From assembly GCA_905250125.1 (NCBI GenBank), contig CAJNOL010000099.1, positions 1 through 64,000 of the forward strand: DNA of 64,000 nt. The letters run 5' to 3'. Of this stretch, positions 33,405-45,508 are shown piece after piece (positions within the stretch are counted from its first letter, which is position 1; the number at the start of each line of letters is the position of its first letter). Source of the DNA: Rotaria sordida (taxonomy: Eukaryota; Rotifera; Eurotatoria; Philodinida; Philodinidae). Made by a program: the position numbers and the translations under genes. The notes under the pieces were generated by a model. The model was not told where the DNA came from, did not search any database, and saw only the letters and a program-made list of their open reading frames with translations.

Positions 33405-34898
33405 TCACAATTGACCAACACCTGTAATTGTAATATCGCCTTTATATTGAAGAGCCATAACCTAAACATACATTTTTATTGTTACAAAAAATAAATAATT
33501 CATTTTGCAATAATACTTACATAACCAGGTGGAATTTTATGATAAAATTCAGCAATAAGATGATTGTTCATATATACCTAAAGTAAATGTTTAGGGTTTT
33601 TTTTTCCTTAATAATTAAAATGAAATATTTATCTCTTACTGTATATTTATCTGGATTACATGTAATTTGTAAATCAATTTGTGTACCTGGCATTAAAGGC
33701 ATATAAGATGGAAATGGTTGATTTTCTTCTTGACCCCATTGACCATTTCGTCGATGATTTTTAACAATTGTACGTACATCAAAACGTGGATTAAAATGAA
33801 AAGCAATATCATCACCATCTGTATATCCTTGTAATAAATTAAGTTCAAATCGATTTGCACCAGGAGGAATATAACCTCGTACAAAAATACGAGAACCAGT
33901 CTGTATTCTACATGATTGTATAGACGGTACACCACCACCCATCTACATTAGATTATCAAAATTAGAATTTATGAAAGAAAAAAAAACATGAAAAGAAAAT
34001 ACGTACTGGAAAAGAGGGTGTTGGAACGACAGGAGGAGCTGATGGAAATCCGAAACCAGTGGTAAAACCTCCACCAAACGATGGTTGACCAAACGATGGT
34101 TGACCAAACGATGGTTGACNNNNNNNNNNACCAAACGATGGTTGACCAAACGATGGTTGACCAAACGATGGTTGACTAAATTGCATGTTACCTCCCATGG
34201 AAGGAAAACCCATTGGATTACCCATTCCTCCCGAATAAACTTGAACTGATTCTAAACTAATATCACCTTTAACTTCGACTAATTGAGCTAAATGCATTGG
34301 TGCTCGTTGATGGTATTCACAAAAATGAGAATTATTGACAGCAATCTTTTATATATTTATAAGAAAAACAAAATTGAAATTTTATTTTGAAAAATATAAT
34401 ATTCTAACATACATTAAAACCATTATTTGTAACCATAATAACCAATGTAAATCGAATTCCACGTTGCATTGGTAATGAATGACGTTCTTCTTGACCCCAT
34501 GCACCTCGTTGAGCTAAATATAACAAAATAGTATAATATTTATGAGAGTACATATATAATTTTTTTTTATCATACCACTATTTAGTACGAGTGCTTGATC
34601 ATCAAAACGTGGATTGAAGTGTAGGACAATATCATCCTGATAATTTTTTAGATTAACTTCGAATCTAGATTATTAAAGATATATAAAAACTTCACATTAA
34701 AATAAATTAATTTACCGGCTGCCAGTAGGTGTACCACTAACATGAATTTGTGTACCAACTGACAGTGTTGGTGATATTGGTGTTTGATAAGGTACAGGCT
34801 AATATAAGAAAAATAAAGTTTTAAATCATGAGAAAAAATAAAGAATTAAAAGATTTTACTAATCCAAAGCCTGTAGGACCAGAAAAATTTGAAAACAT
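33405..34898 (-). CDS. Two-domain galectin 2 with QPSFG repeat linker
   Basis: Eight exons: 34898-34860, 34798-34716, 34664-34576, 34513-34413, 34345-34007, 33942-33640, 33577-33521, 33461-33405. About 355 residues, with ten unknown bases at 34120-34129 inside exon 5. Domain 1 has HFNPRF, VLN and WGQEER, the complete galectin ligand set. Domain 2 has HFNPRF, IVKN and WGQEEN, so the last Arg is replaced by Asn. The linker is Gly-, Met- and Phe-rich and carries tandem QPSFG repeats, a flexible spacer not seen in galectin 1. Exon phases match galectin 1 for most of domain 1, supporting duplication from a common ancestor. No signal peptide. The true repeat number, and so the linker length, is unknown because of the gap. 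Confidence 0.9.
34074..34175 (-). repeat. 15-bp tandem repeat encoding QPSFG, with assembly gap
   Basis: At least six near-perfect copies of CCAAACGATGGTTGA (plus strand) lie around ten N at 34120-34129. The reading frame is the same on both sides. The N run is probably a placeholder for an unresolved number of copies. Confidence 0.9.
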
Positions 34899-35944
34899 AT
34901 TGTTTGAATATTAAAACTAGTTTAATCTAATAAATAAAAGAAAAGAAAAGAAAAGAAAAGTAAGGTTGTATTTAGAACGCTTCTTTGTTCTTTTCTTATA
35001 GATATGTTTATTTATTATCTGACTTTATCAACGTCGTCAGTCAACGTTCTTTTTTTTTCAACCATTTTACTTTCTGTTTTTCTCGAAAGATCCACCTGCA
35101 TTTTTTGTTTTTTCTAATCATATCATTAAAAGTACACAAAGTTAGTCAATCTTATTCAAACGATAAACAACTTTGATAATGACGCAATATTATAAACTAT
35201 ACATGAATATTTTGATTATAATATAGTGACAAAGTCCATTTATAATGTTTAAGTATAGATATATGATAGAAAGTGAACCTGCGGATTTCAAAATTTTGAA
35301 AACAGGCGCATAGTAAAATATGGAGAGTCCATCTAATGAATATGGATCTCCTCTCCGCGCACACCCACACCTGTCTTTTTTGAAACGCAAATCTAATAGG
35401 GTCTATTGAGTAAATACTCATTTCAAATAGCATAAGAAATATAATTGAAATATGTGAATTTTATTACAAAATTTACCAATTCTCAAAAATTCTAAATTAT
35501 CCTTGGCAATAATTCTGCAACTATTGGAATATGACAGCTACTTTTTAATCATTTGGTAATATTTAACTTTATGGAAAATTAATTTTTGCCATCGTTCGAA
35601 TCAATATTACTAATAAAAGAGTCAGAAGGTTTATAATGAAAGTCCAAAACAACATTCTAAATTGATGTAAACAGATAACAACTAAATAGTTACTGTTTTA
35701 AATAATGAACAAGAATTCTCACTCGCTAACATTTCTGGACAGTAAAGCTATATTACGAAGTATAAGTTATATTTCATCTACACCTAAAAAACACTATTTT
35801 ATGTTGTTTCCTGATGAAAAATGTTCAGCAATATCTAAGCTGCAATTTTCTCTCTCAATTGTTAGGACAAAATAAGCATTTATCTAATTGAGATTTATTT
35901 TTAATAATATTTCAATCTAATACGGATATTCAGAACTAATAAAG
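34899..35944. other. Intergenic, promoter side of galectin 2
   Basis: No gene seen. It contains an AAAAG microsatellite at about 34936-34960 and a C-rich CACACCCACACC motif near 35361. Confidence 0.45.
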
Positions 35945-37399
35945 ATGATCCAAAATACCATGAACAAGTACAAGATTTTACTACAGGCTCGTGATGCTAT
36001 CTTTATATGGTTCCAATTGTTTATTGAAGTTCTTCTTCATATGCATCATAAATTCAATGATCATAAAGAACTTTTGGACATTTACAAGAATAGTTATAAG
36101 GGTAATCAGCAAGAGACGGAAATTATTGATGAATTTGAACACACATATAAAGGAGAAAATGCCATCTGGTGGTATACATGAGAATCATGTTTTTATCAAA
36201 TAATGAAAAAAGGCATTACTTGTACAAGATTTTGATATGCTATTTGCACTTCGATTCTTTATTACTAATATTGCAAAACAAATCAAAAATGAATATGAAA
36301 AATATATTCGTACTTGTGACAATCGAAATATTATTCGCGTTTACTGTGGTCAAATAATTAGAAATGATGAACTTCAATTAATGAAGAATAGCATTGGTGA
36401 ATTCCTTTCAATGAATTCTTTTTTATCAGCAAGTCGTGATCGATCAACTGCTCTTCACTTTGCTCGAGCTACTCCTAAAACTAATTATATTCAACAGATT
36501 ATATTCGAAATTGAAATTAATCTGCGTTTACAAACGAAAGCTTTTGATGATGTTACTCAAATCAGTTATTTTCAATATGAAGATGTAATATCAATTATGG
36601 TTGATGCTTTGTTTTGGATTGAAGAAGTAAATGAAGACAAGAAGAAACGAATATGGGCAGCTCGTGTATCAGCAGCAAGTGAAGATGATTATCATTTGAA
36701 AGAAACGTTTTCTTACATGAAAAGCACTCTTGGTGATGATACTGATTTGGATTCTCTTAGGAAGATTCTATTAGAAATGGATGAACCCTAACAAGCACGA
36801 AAATGCTACAGACGGATGTTGGATGAGACTAGACTTGCTGTAGGAAGAGCTGAATCATGTCTTGGCTTAACATACCTTGATTGTTATGAGTTGTCGAAAG
36901 TCTCGAAAATCTGCAAGAAACATTACATATAAGACAAACTCTTTTGGGACAAAATCATGCGGACATTGGAGACTATTATAACTCTATCGGCACGTTACAC
37001 TGGTATGTTCGAGAAGATTATAAAGAAGCGTTGTCTAATCTTAAAATAGTAGTCAAAATCCAAGAAGTAACACTTCCGTTTAATTCTTTTGCTGTCGTGA
37101 AGACTTATCATAGCATTGCAACTACATACGATTTGACAGAACAATATGATTTTAGTCTAGAGTATTATAGCGAAGCTTTCAAGATTCGACAAGTTGTCTT
37201 ACTCAGTAATCATTCACAGATTGCTGTAACTTACAATAATCTAGGAACATTATATGAAAGTTAAGAAAGTTACTTAAAAGCATTAGAATACTATGAAAAA
37301 TCAATCAATATTTAGTGTAAAATTTTACTATCTACTCATGACGAACTTATTAGAACAGAAAGGAATATTCGTAGAATGAAAGACAAAGTGGAAAAATAG
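35945..37399 (+). pseudogene. ART-TPR pseudogene (ADP-ribosyltransferase with TPR repeats)
   Basis: Colinear with the intact gene at 38307-40313 but broken. The first part (35945-36178) matches the pre-catalytic region (IIDEFEHTYKGENAIWWYT) and then meets a stop. A frameshift follows, and the catalytic region continues at about 36237-36791 with IIRVYCGQ, FLSMNSFLSASRDRSTA and ISYFQYEDVISIM. A further stop separates it from TPR repeats at 36944-37264, and another stop at 37262-37264 interrupts the last repeat. Besides the frame damage, two signature positions are changed: the Arg of VYRG is Cys, and the second Glu of the ExE motif is Val. It is therefore not expected to make an active enzyme. 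It faces the intact gene tail to tail, so the two are inverted relatives. No splice sites rescue the breaks. Confidence 0.85.
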
Positions 37400-38306
37400 T
37401 TTGATATTAGATTGAAGAAGTATAATCTACCGTTGATCTACGTTAGTATCATATTTACAAGCGATTATTTATTGTTCACTTTCTATTTCTTCAATAAAAA
37501 GACACTGCTTGACAGTAAAGTTGAAAAAGAGAGTATTAAGTTAATGTTTTTCTATACAACTGCACAGGAACTGTTGTTTGTACTTTTTTCGGTTCTTTCT
37601 ATCAAAGATTGAATCAATTTAACGATTATTAACTTGAATATTCGATTTCTGTACGAAGCTCTAAAAGAAGTATGATGAATACATGATGATACTATTCTTA
37701 ATATGATCACTAGCATTATAGTCAGTTGTCGAGTTTTTGACTCATAATAAATCAAAATAGATTTTGATTCTTCATATCAATAGACTTGCAAAAAGATAAA
37801 TCTGGCAAGATCTAGTTCATACAAGAATAAATTTATTCTAAACTGAACATAAACATCCAGAATTGTTCACATGGGATAAAATCCGCAAATTCGAAAATTG
37901 GTTTGGATCATTTGAAATATTTGAATAAACTTGTGAAAATTACCGAATCAGTATGTTCTAAAAGGAACAATTGTGTACAGTGAGAAGTACATCCAATATT
38001 CATAGATTAATTTAGTCTTATCGGTTGGTTTTTTTTTATGGAAGGATGTGCATGTGAGTGTGAAGAGAAGACTCATATCCATCTTCTCCTGTTGGTAGGT
38101 ACAAGAGTGTATGGAGAAGTCTTAGACATACATGTATGGTTGCTTGAACACTACCAACATCGTCAATTTTACTATCCCGATAAGATCTGAGGATCTCTCT
38201 GGTCACGTGCGGTCGAATAGAAATATTCTATAGAAAAAACAATTCGTAATGAATTATAAGAAAATGAACTGAAAGAAATTTATTTATTTTAGTAAAAAAA
38301 CAAAAA
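37400..38306. other. Intergenic between ART pseudogene and ART gene
   Basis: Contains the 3' flanks of both convergent copies. A G/T-rich and C/T-rich stretch at 38040-38210 has short inverted matches (for example around ATCTTCTCC and GGAGAAGTC). No gene seen. Confidence 0.4.
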
Positions 38307-40313
38307 TTACAATTTCTCTTTCACAAGTTGAATATTTCTTTTAGATACTGCGATATGCGGATGTGTTGGAGGGAGAGACTTTTGCCTGACATCAAGTGCT
38401 TTTTCGAGCAATGCAACTGCTTTCGAGTACTCGCCCATGTTATTATACTTCAAGCCGATGTTGTTGTAGGAAGTAGCCAAGTCGGGATGATTCGAAGGGA
38501 GAATTTTTTCCTTGATATCCAGTGATTTTTCATACCATGAGAGTGCTTTCGAGTACTTCCCCATGTTATCATAGACCAAACCGATATTGTCGTAGGAAGT
38601 AGCCAATAAGGGATGGTTAGGAGGGAGAGTTTTTTGCCAGATATCGAGTGCTTTTTCATAAAATAAAAGTGCTTTCGAGTAATCGCCCATATTTTTATAC
38701 ACACCTCCAATGTTATTGTACGAAGTAGCTAAGTCAGGATGGTTTGGTGGGAGAGTTTTTTCCTTAATATTCAATGATTTTTCGTAAAACTCAATTGCTT
38801 TTTTATATTCTCCTTGGTTACCCTTGATTACTCCAATTTGGTTATAACAATACGCTTTATCGCTCTCATTGATTGTCTGTTCGAGTAATATCGTGTACAT
38901 TTGTTCAGCCTTTTGATTCTCACTCAGCTTCCATAACAATGAACCTACTCTCGTCCACCCTGTTCCAGTGATCTCCTCTTGCATTTGCTTGGTAAGAGCC
39001 TTGAGCTGTTGGTTATCACTGTCAGTGATGAGTGTAAGTTTCACTTGCCACAACATCATTCCACTCTCTTTGATTTCTTCAATTTGCTGGACGCGAAAAA
39101 TCGTGTGCATTGAAAAGAGAATTTCGTTTTCTATCTGGAAATAACTAATTTTGTCAATGCAGGCAAACGGAGCCGATGAAACCGATTGATCAATTGTCAT
39201 TATGAAAAGAACACCGATTTTGTTCTTGTTAGTAGAGTCGAGTCCTTCCTTAATAAAACGAATAGCGACATTTCGGTCATCACTTGTTGATAAGAAATTA
39301 TTGAACGATGCGAGCCCACCTTGTTTGATTTTACTGTCAAAATCTTGCTTGACCATGGTTTTGCCCCGGTAGACTGTAATTGTTGTTGTTGGGCCATGCA
39401 TTTCATTCGATTGCTCGGAATGAAGTTTCACGATGTTTCGATGAAGATCGCAAATAAAGATACCCATTTTGAGTAGAATCTCAACTTGTAAGGTGTTCAA
39501 AGCTTTGTTGAGCATATGGTATGTGAAACATTCCCGAGTATACCACCAGATAGGTTTATTGTTTTCGTCTAAATGGCTTCGATATTCTCGAGCGAATTCG
39601 TCGATAATTTTCAAGTGTTCATAGTTGCGGGAATACTTCTCACGGGCGTACTCGACCAAAGCATTGATTGCTTTCTTTTCGTCGAAATCGATTTCAAGAA
39701 TGATTTCTTTGAAAAGTTGTGTCCATATGAACGACGGTTCTATTTCATTCAGCGACGATATACCACTAATTACGATCGAATCTTCGTCACAATGTCGAGC
39801 AGATTGTCGAATTGAATCGCAAATTGCAGTAATATCTGTGAAAACACCTTTCACTTTGGACCAGTCTTTTGCCCATTCTTCGTAGTGTGATTGTTTCCGA
39901 CAAAAGACATAAATTGAATAGAGTTGAGTCATGTGATGAATACGTGGTATAAAAGTTTCACATATAGCACCGGAAATAATAAGAAATGCCTTTTCATTTT
40001 GAAGTTGTGAAATATACTTGACACATTCATTCATATCTTGGATTGTTTGAATAGTATTCACAGTGCGTCGCAGATGTTCGATAGAATTATGGTAGTCCTC
40101 GCTGGATTTGTCGATTTTTGCATCGAGCCAAATCAATAGAAAGTTTTCAACGATTTCATGTGAATCCGTGCGACAACCCCGTTTTGCAATACCATTTGAG
40201 TCTGATTGCTGGTTTAAAGTCGTGGGTGATAGTGATAATGATGGCGTGACTGCCTTAATACGCTGATGGTTGTTGAAAGAACTAACTGTTGGCACTGATG
40301 CACCGCAGCCCAT
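38307..40313 (-). CDS. NAD:arginine ADP-ribosyltransferase with TPR repeats, acylated N-terminus
   Basis: A single exon of 668 codons. Residues 1-6, MGCGAS, fit N-myristoylation at Gly2 plus palmitoylation at Cys3, so membrane anchoring is likely. After an N-terminal region of about 190 residues, the ART domain shows the R-S-E signature: ITVYRGKTM (Arg), FNNFLSTSDDRN (Ser-Thr-Ser) and ISYFQIENEILF (ExE). ExE indicates arginine-directed transfer of ADP-ribose from NAD. From about residue 490 there are at least four kinesin-light-chain-type 42-residue TPR units, each with patterns like HPDLATSYNNIG and YSKALSWYEKSL, probably for protein binding. This domain pairing is greatly expanded in bdelloid rotifers. 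The gene lacks introns and is more GC-rich than its neighbours, unlike every other gene here. Its substrate is not known. Confidence 0.93.
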   Translation of the reverse strand: MGCGASVPTVSSFNNHQRIKAVTPSLSLSPTTLNQQSDSNGIAKRGCRTDSHEIVENFLLIWLDAKIDKSSEDYHNSIEHLRRTVNTIQTIQDMNECVKYISQLQNEKAFLIISGAICETFIPRIHHMTQLYSIYVFCRKQSHYEEWAKDWSKVKGVFTDITAICDSIRQSARHCDEDSIVISGISSLNEIEPSFIWTQLFKEIILEIDFDEKKAINALVEYAREKYSRNYEHLKIIDEFAREYRSHLDENNKPIWWYTRECFTYHMLNKALNTLQVEILLKMGIFICDLHRNIVKLHSEQSNEMHGPTTTITVYRGKTMVKQDFDSKIKQGGLASFNNFLSTSDDRNVAIRFIKEGLDSTNKNKIGVLFIMTIDQSVSSAPFACIDKISYFQIENEILFSMHTIFRVQQIEEIKESGMMLWQVKLTLITDSDNQQLKALTKQMQEEITGTGWTRVGSLLWKLSENQKAEQMYTILLEQTINESDKAYCYNQIGVIKGNQGEYKKAIEFYEKSLNIKEKTLPPNHPDLATSYNNIGGVYKNMGDYSKALLFYEKALDIWQKTLPPNHPLLATSYDNIGLVYDNMGKYSKALSWYEKSLDIKEKILPSNHPDLATSYNNIGLKYNNMGEYSKAVALLEKALDVRQKSLPPTHPHIAVSKRNIQLVKEKL

Positions 40314-43300
40314 ATTGTACGTAGCGTAGAGAGTTATATGCGTCGTGGAACTGAAATTAAGAATGAATGAATGAATGAATGAATGAATAAATGCTTTTTA
40401 ACGAAAAAGCTCCTTTATTCAAACAAAAATTTTCTTTAACGATTTTTCTTTCTCAATTATCCATTTATGTTGTTTTGTTGACACTGAAGGATGTTGCCTG
40501 GCTTCAATGGAAAAGAACGGCAAAATATTGCTTCTACTGTTGCCAACTTTCACTTATTTATGTTTTGATTTACAGTCAATGTCAAAGCATGATTGCACTG
40601 AGTCAATCAGTATCTTGTAGAAAAAACTACCACTTTCTCTACCAACGAAATAATTCAACAGTTGCTTTCTCTTTTCTGCTATTTCGTTCTGTGCGCACAT
40701 AATCACATTGTTTTTTGATCATGCAATCTGTTATAACGGCACAGCGAAAGAATGAAGATTCATTTGCTAGTGTAAAACGTTTGAAAAAGATTCCATGACT
40801 TTTCAAAGTTACGACAGCAAAACATGGGTGTGGGTGTTGCCTTTTCTTCATCTACACTCATACTGTAAGTGATAAATCAATAGTCGTCGTCGAATGGCAA
40901 TAAATTAGAATAATGAATAAATGAATACTTGCCGGAGATAGGAGATGTAAAGAAATTCGTTCGTCTCCTTAGATGGAGTTTGTTTCTTCCTTTTGTTGAT
41001 GGCTTTTTTTTGGTTGGTTGTTATACGAGTGTGTTTGGTTTGTTACTGAAGGATTTTTTATCTTCCATTTTAACACGGCAGAATATGTGAGTTTGCATCA
41101 AAAAGCAGCAACGAAACGAATGCTTCGTTATCGAAAGAAAGAGAAGAATCGAAACCTCATGATATAATGACTGTTGTTCTCATGGTTACCAAGCTTTCTT
41201 TCCAATGTCGTAGCGGGTATGAGATGCTAGAAGCCATGTGCTTGAGATTGGTAAGGTTAAAAAATAAAGACATGCACTCTGGAGACATGGTCTTTCAACA
41301 AACGAACAACAGTTCATTTCCCAAGTGTTATCTCCTTTTATTATTGACTGATTGGATCTTTTGTTTATAGATGTCACACTATTGAAAATAACTTGATGAA
41401 AGAAGTCGGACAGGAGAATGCTAATGACGTATAGTGGGTAAGATAGATGATGAGTGATAACAAATAACATACGCGCTGATCCTTCTTCACATCTACATAC
41501 TCACCCTAACTATTATATCATAGAATATCATCAAATATATTGGCTTGTTTGAAGTAATGTTTATTAAATAAATACGTAGATATGAAAAGTTAATGAGAAT
41601 TTTATTCACTGATTATAAATAGATGTCGAAGAAAGTTCATATTTGTAAAAAAATTATTTAATAATTGTTTGTGATCTTTAAAGGTATTTTTTCTATTATT
41701 CAATGATGATAAATAATGGCATCTAAATGTATAGATGTCAAAAAGATATTTATGTAATTGATTTCGCTGTTTCAAAATTCAATGAAGAAAATGTTCGAGA
41801 TGATCGATCGACAAGTACAGTCATGGACAAAAGTCGCACACCTATGTAAAAACTATCCAAATAAGAGCTTTTTTCCTTGAAACTTTAAGCACCAATAGAA
41901 TTTGATGAACACTGATTGCAAGTACTAGTTCGAGCTCTATCATCTAAGTTAAACTGAGATAGAAGGTCAATATCAAGACCTCTTTTTGTGACGTTATCTC
42001 GAGCTAGAAAATAGATCTAATGCCGTTCGACCCACCGTTGGAAAGTTCGATAATTCTTCTCTTTCTAGAAAATAATAAAATGTTTTAATTATATACTATA
42101 AAATCATCGGTGTATGACCGATCTTTTAAGCTTCGATGCTTTTGTCGACAGATGAAATTTATATAGATCAGAAGAAAATATACCCATAAGTATAACTTAC
42201 ATTGATATTTGGCTTTTAACTCTATTAATAAATAATATTATATGATAGGTAACTCAATGTCAACAACAATGCAAACACAATTTCGTATTGCAGCATATCA
42301 ATTCAAGCAGTTATGCTGTTTACATAATAGTCAACTAGATACTTGAAGATCGACAAATTGAAGATAACACTTACACGTCTCTTTTATATAAATAAGAACT
42401 ATCCATTTTTATTCTTGATAAAGCAACAAACATTCGTATACATGTTATAGAAATGGTAACTTGTATAAGAAACCTATAATCGATCAACAGGTATCTGATT
42501 TAAGTACTCCTATCACCTTCAAAAATCAATTTTGGACCAAGTACATTCAAATCGTATGAAATTTTCTAAATATGTTGGGGCTGTAGTGGAGGGCTGCAGG
42601 AGAATTTTCAACCCTTATAGCACGGTGTTTTCGCGAGATATGCCACAAACAACGGTCAAAAATAGTTTATTTTATGTATCCAAAACTCTCTGACCTCGAA
42701 CAATCTTTCTATACATCGGTCTTAATTTTCATGTTGTTGATGGAAATTGACTTTTCTTAAAGAGACCTTAAACAATTCCAAATACGTATGCTATTTACTT
42801 ACTGATAGTCATTCCAATCCAATTGATGGTCTATGTTCCAGCACTTATTCAACTATGCTTAAAGCATGAAAAAATCAATTCCGAATTTCGTTACTGTTCA
42901 AACTTTAAGAACATAAAAATCTTTATAAGGTTTACTAATCTATTGCTTCGCTTTTATAATATTTTCTTTCTTTTCTTAAAAGCAAAATAAATATCGAAAC
43001 TTTTCAAAAGTGTTCATCTAAGAAAGATAAGATACATTATGCTATGAAATAAAGAAATAGTTGGAGAGAATAATTAAAAGATATTTCATTTTCTTGTTCA
43101 TCTATTTTCATTGTAATTCAATCATTGATTATTTTTATAGTTAATAGACAAAACTTTTCTATAACTTCTGTGAATTTTAGTGATAGTTTTTATATATAGG
43201 CTTATTATCATCATACTAATCCTTAATATGATAAACTAAATGATTTTTTCAACGAACAAATCATATAAAAACATTTATCGAGTTCTACTGCATTATGAAT

Positions 43301-45508
43301 TAATGATTATTTTCGTACTCAAAATGAACAAAATTTTCAAATCGTACAACTTACAAAAAAAACATGCCTACACATTCATAAATAAAATTATCGAAAAATA
43401 CTACAATTTGAAAAGCATAATTTTTTCTGATGTTTTTTGTTTTTCTTTTGTTAGATTTGAAGTTTCGTTACAAAAGTGCATTTTTGTCAGTAATCCACGA
43501 CTTTATCATAAAATGTGAGTCTAGTGTTTTTTTCAGAATGTGTCAGTTCTTCAAAATGAACGCCAAAGATCCATACGACTGTTAGATTTCATGAAGATTG
43601 AACAAAACAATATCATAATCAAGTAAACGTCTGAAAATCTTCCATTTTTGACTATTGTTAATGTCTTCTTGCTTAATTTCATAAAGCTCGACAGTAGCGT
43701 TGGTGAGCGCAATCGAAACTGGTCATAAACAGCTTGAAGAATCGAAATGTTTGAACATCAAAAATCGCTCATTCTTGTCATGCATTTTGAAGAGCTGACA
43801 CATTCCTAGTTTTTCTTGATAAAACTCTTCGTTACTTTTTTCAAAAATTTATAACGATTATTACGGTGTTCTAGTTGAAGAAAATGATGATCGTAACAAA
43901 TTAATACCAATCATTAACATTGTACACTGATTTTTTTCTACTTGAAGAAATGTATTATTTTTTTATTCGTAAAAGATGAACATTAAAATGCAACGTAGAA
44001 AGATGTATAAGTGCTAGCAAAATGTTTTAAATAATGTCATAAAATCGATATTTTATCTATCAGGAACATCCATTTGTTAGATATTTTCATATACAAAGAA
44101 ACTAATCGTTCTCATACTCAAGATGAAATATATATTATTCGTTTGATTATCATTTTGTATTGTTATCTGATTTGATTTGTTTTTCGAATCATTACTGTTT
44201 ATTTATTTCAAATTTTCAATGGCTAAAAATATTTTATCATAATAGATCACTTTTTCAAAATATTATTTGTTGTCTGGCAAGGTAAATTTCTATATTATAA
44301 TTGAACGTAGATTTCTATGAGCATAGTTCTTTTGTGAAACACGATCTAAAAGGAGTGTTGAAATATACAGGGTAGAAATTTCCACCGTTCCCCTCCTCAG
44401 AGACTATGACAGTTGTTGCTAATATGCGATCAAAGACTGTATATCAATAATATCTCATTATAATATATGAACTATTTGTTTATTGCATTTTTGTAGAATT
44501 AAGTAAAAACATGGTGAAGAAATTTGTCTCAAAATAAATAGAGTAGAACAATATCTGTGTGATTAGCAATATTAACTACATAGAATTTCATATTTTAATC
44601 TTATAGAAATAGCGCTAACAGCTTTTTCTTTTAGATTCATTACTATTTTATTAAGATTCCCAACGAAAGGTATACGAAGAAAATAAATTCGTGAAACTAT
44701 GATCTAAAATTTTGCTAAATTACAGACAAAATAGATGGTTCGTTTTTAAGAAATTGAATGTCTAGTCCTTAAATGATGAAGCTAAAATATAGTAAAACAA
44801 ATATTTTCATTTATGCATTATGATCTAATATAGATACCACTAGTGGCAACATTGTACCTTTTAATCAAATCCTGAAGCAAGAATTATAATTGTCAGTAAT
44901 CTTCCAAGTATATTCTGTTGACAATAAAATTTTACTTTATTTTTTTATAGAAAATAATTTTACTGTTCAAGAGTTTGAAAAAAAAAGCAATTATATCAAA
45001 CAAAAATCAATTTTTCATAAGACATCCAACTTGAATTCTATAATTTTATATTTCGGCTGAATATCTATAACACCTGTCGTAGTCTTATCGTTATTGATTT
45101 CTATTAATAATTCAAAAATATAATACATGAGACACTTGGTATAATTCTTTTTTTCGATTACCAACTTTAATTCCAACATATTTCAATTCAAACTGCAAAC
45201 CTATTTAAATTGATATGTAATTCTCAAAATCATGTTTTTCTTCTCTGGAAAAGCTATTGTAAATAAAATTTCTTATAAATAAACATCATGTTACAATTAT
45301 ACTTAGAAGATTAGATAATAAAACTAGCATGATATAAGTGTTTGATCAAAGAGATTGTTTTTTTTTTCGTGAATAATTTATCAATATATATTTCTGCTGA
45401 TTTTTTATTGTATATTTTCTGTTCAAATGAATATAAATAAACAACAATATCAGAAGAAAAGAGTGTATATATATTTGCAGTAAAATGTATACAAATCTCT
45501 AAGTTCGA
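40314..45508. other. Large intergenic region, no gene recognised
   Basis: Over 5 kb. Starts with a GAAT microsatellite just upstream of the ART gene. Segment 40400-41500 is mixed in composition with open frames on both strands that have no splice context. Near 41820 a sequence ACAGTCATGGACAAAAGTC resembles a Tc1/mariner terminus, but its partner was not found. The frame at 43240-43518 plus has no recognisable content. Confidence 0.4.
40361..40393. repeat. (GAAT)n microsatellite
   Basis: About eight tandem GAAT units, the last ones imperfect, 48 bp upstream of the ART-TPR start codon. Confidence 0.85.

Noticed and set aside
38328-39885. Several plus-strand open frames opposite the ART-TPR gene
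   Set aside because: They are antisense shadows of a long, clearly coding single exon.
41820-42700. Full Tc1/mariner element starting at ACAGTCATGGACAAAAGTC
   Set aside because: Only one terminus-like sequence was seen; no inverted partner or transposase could be found downstream.
43240-43518. 92-codon plus-strand open frame
   Set aside because: No conserved motif and AT-driven composition; no splice neighbours.
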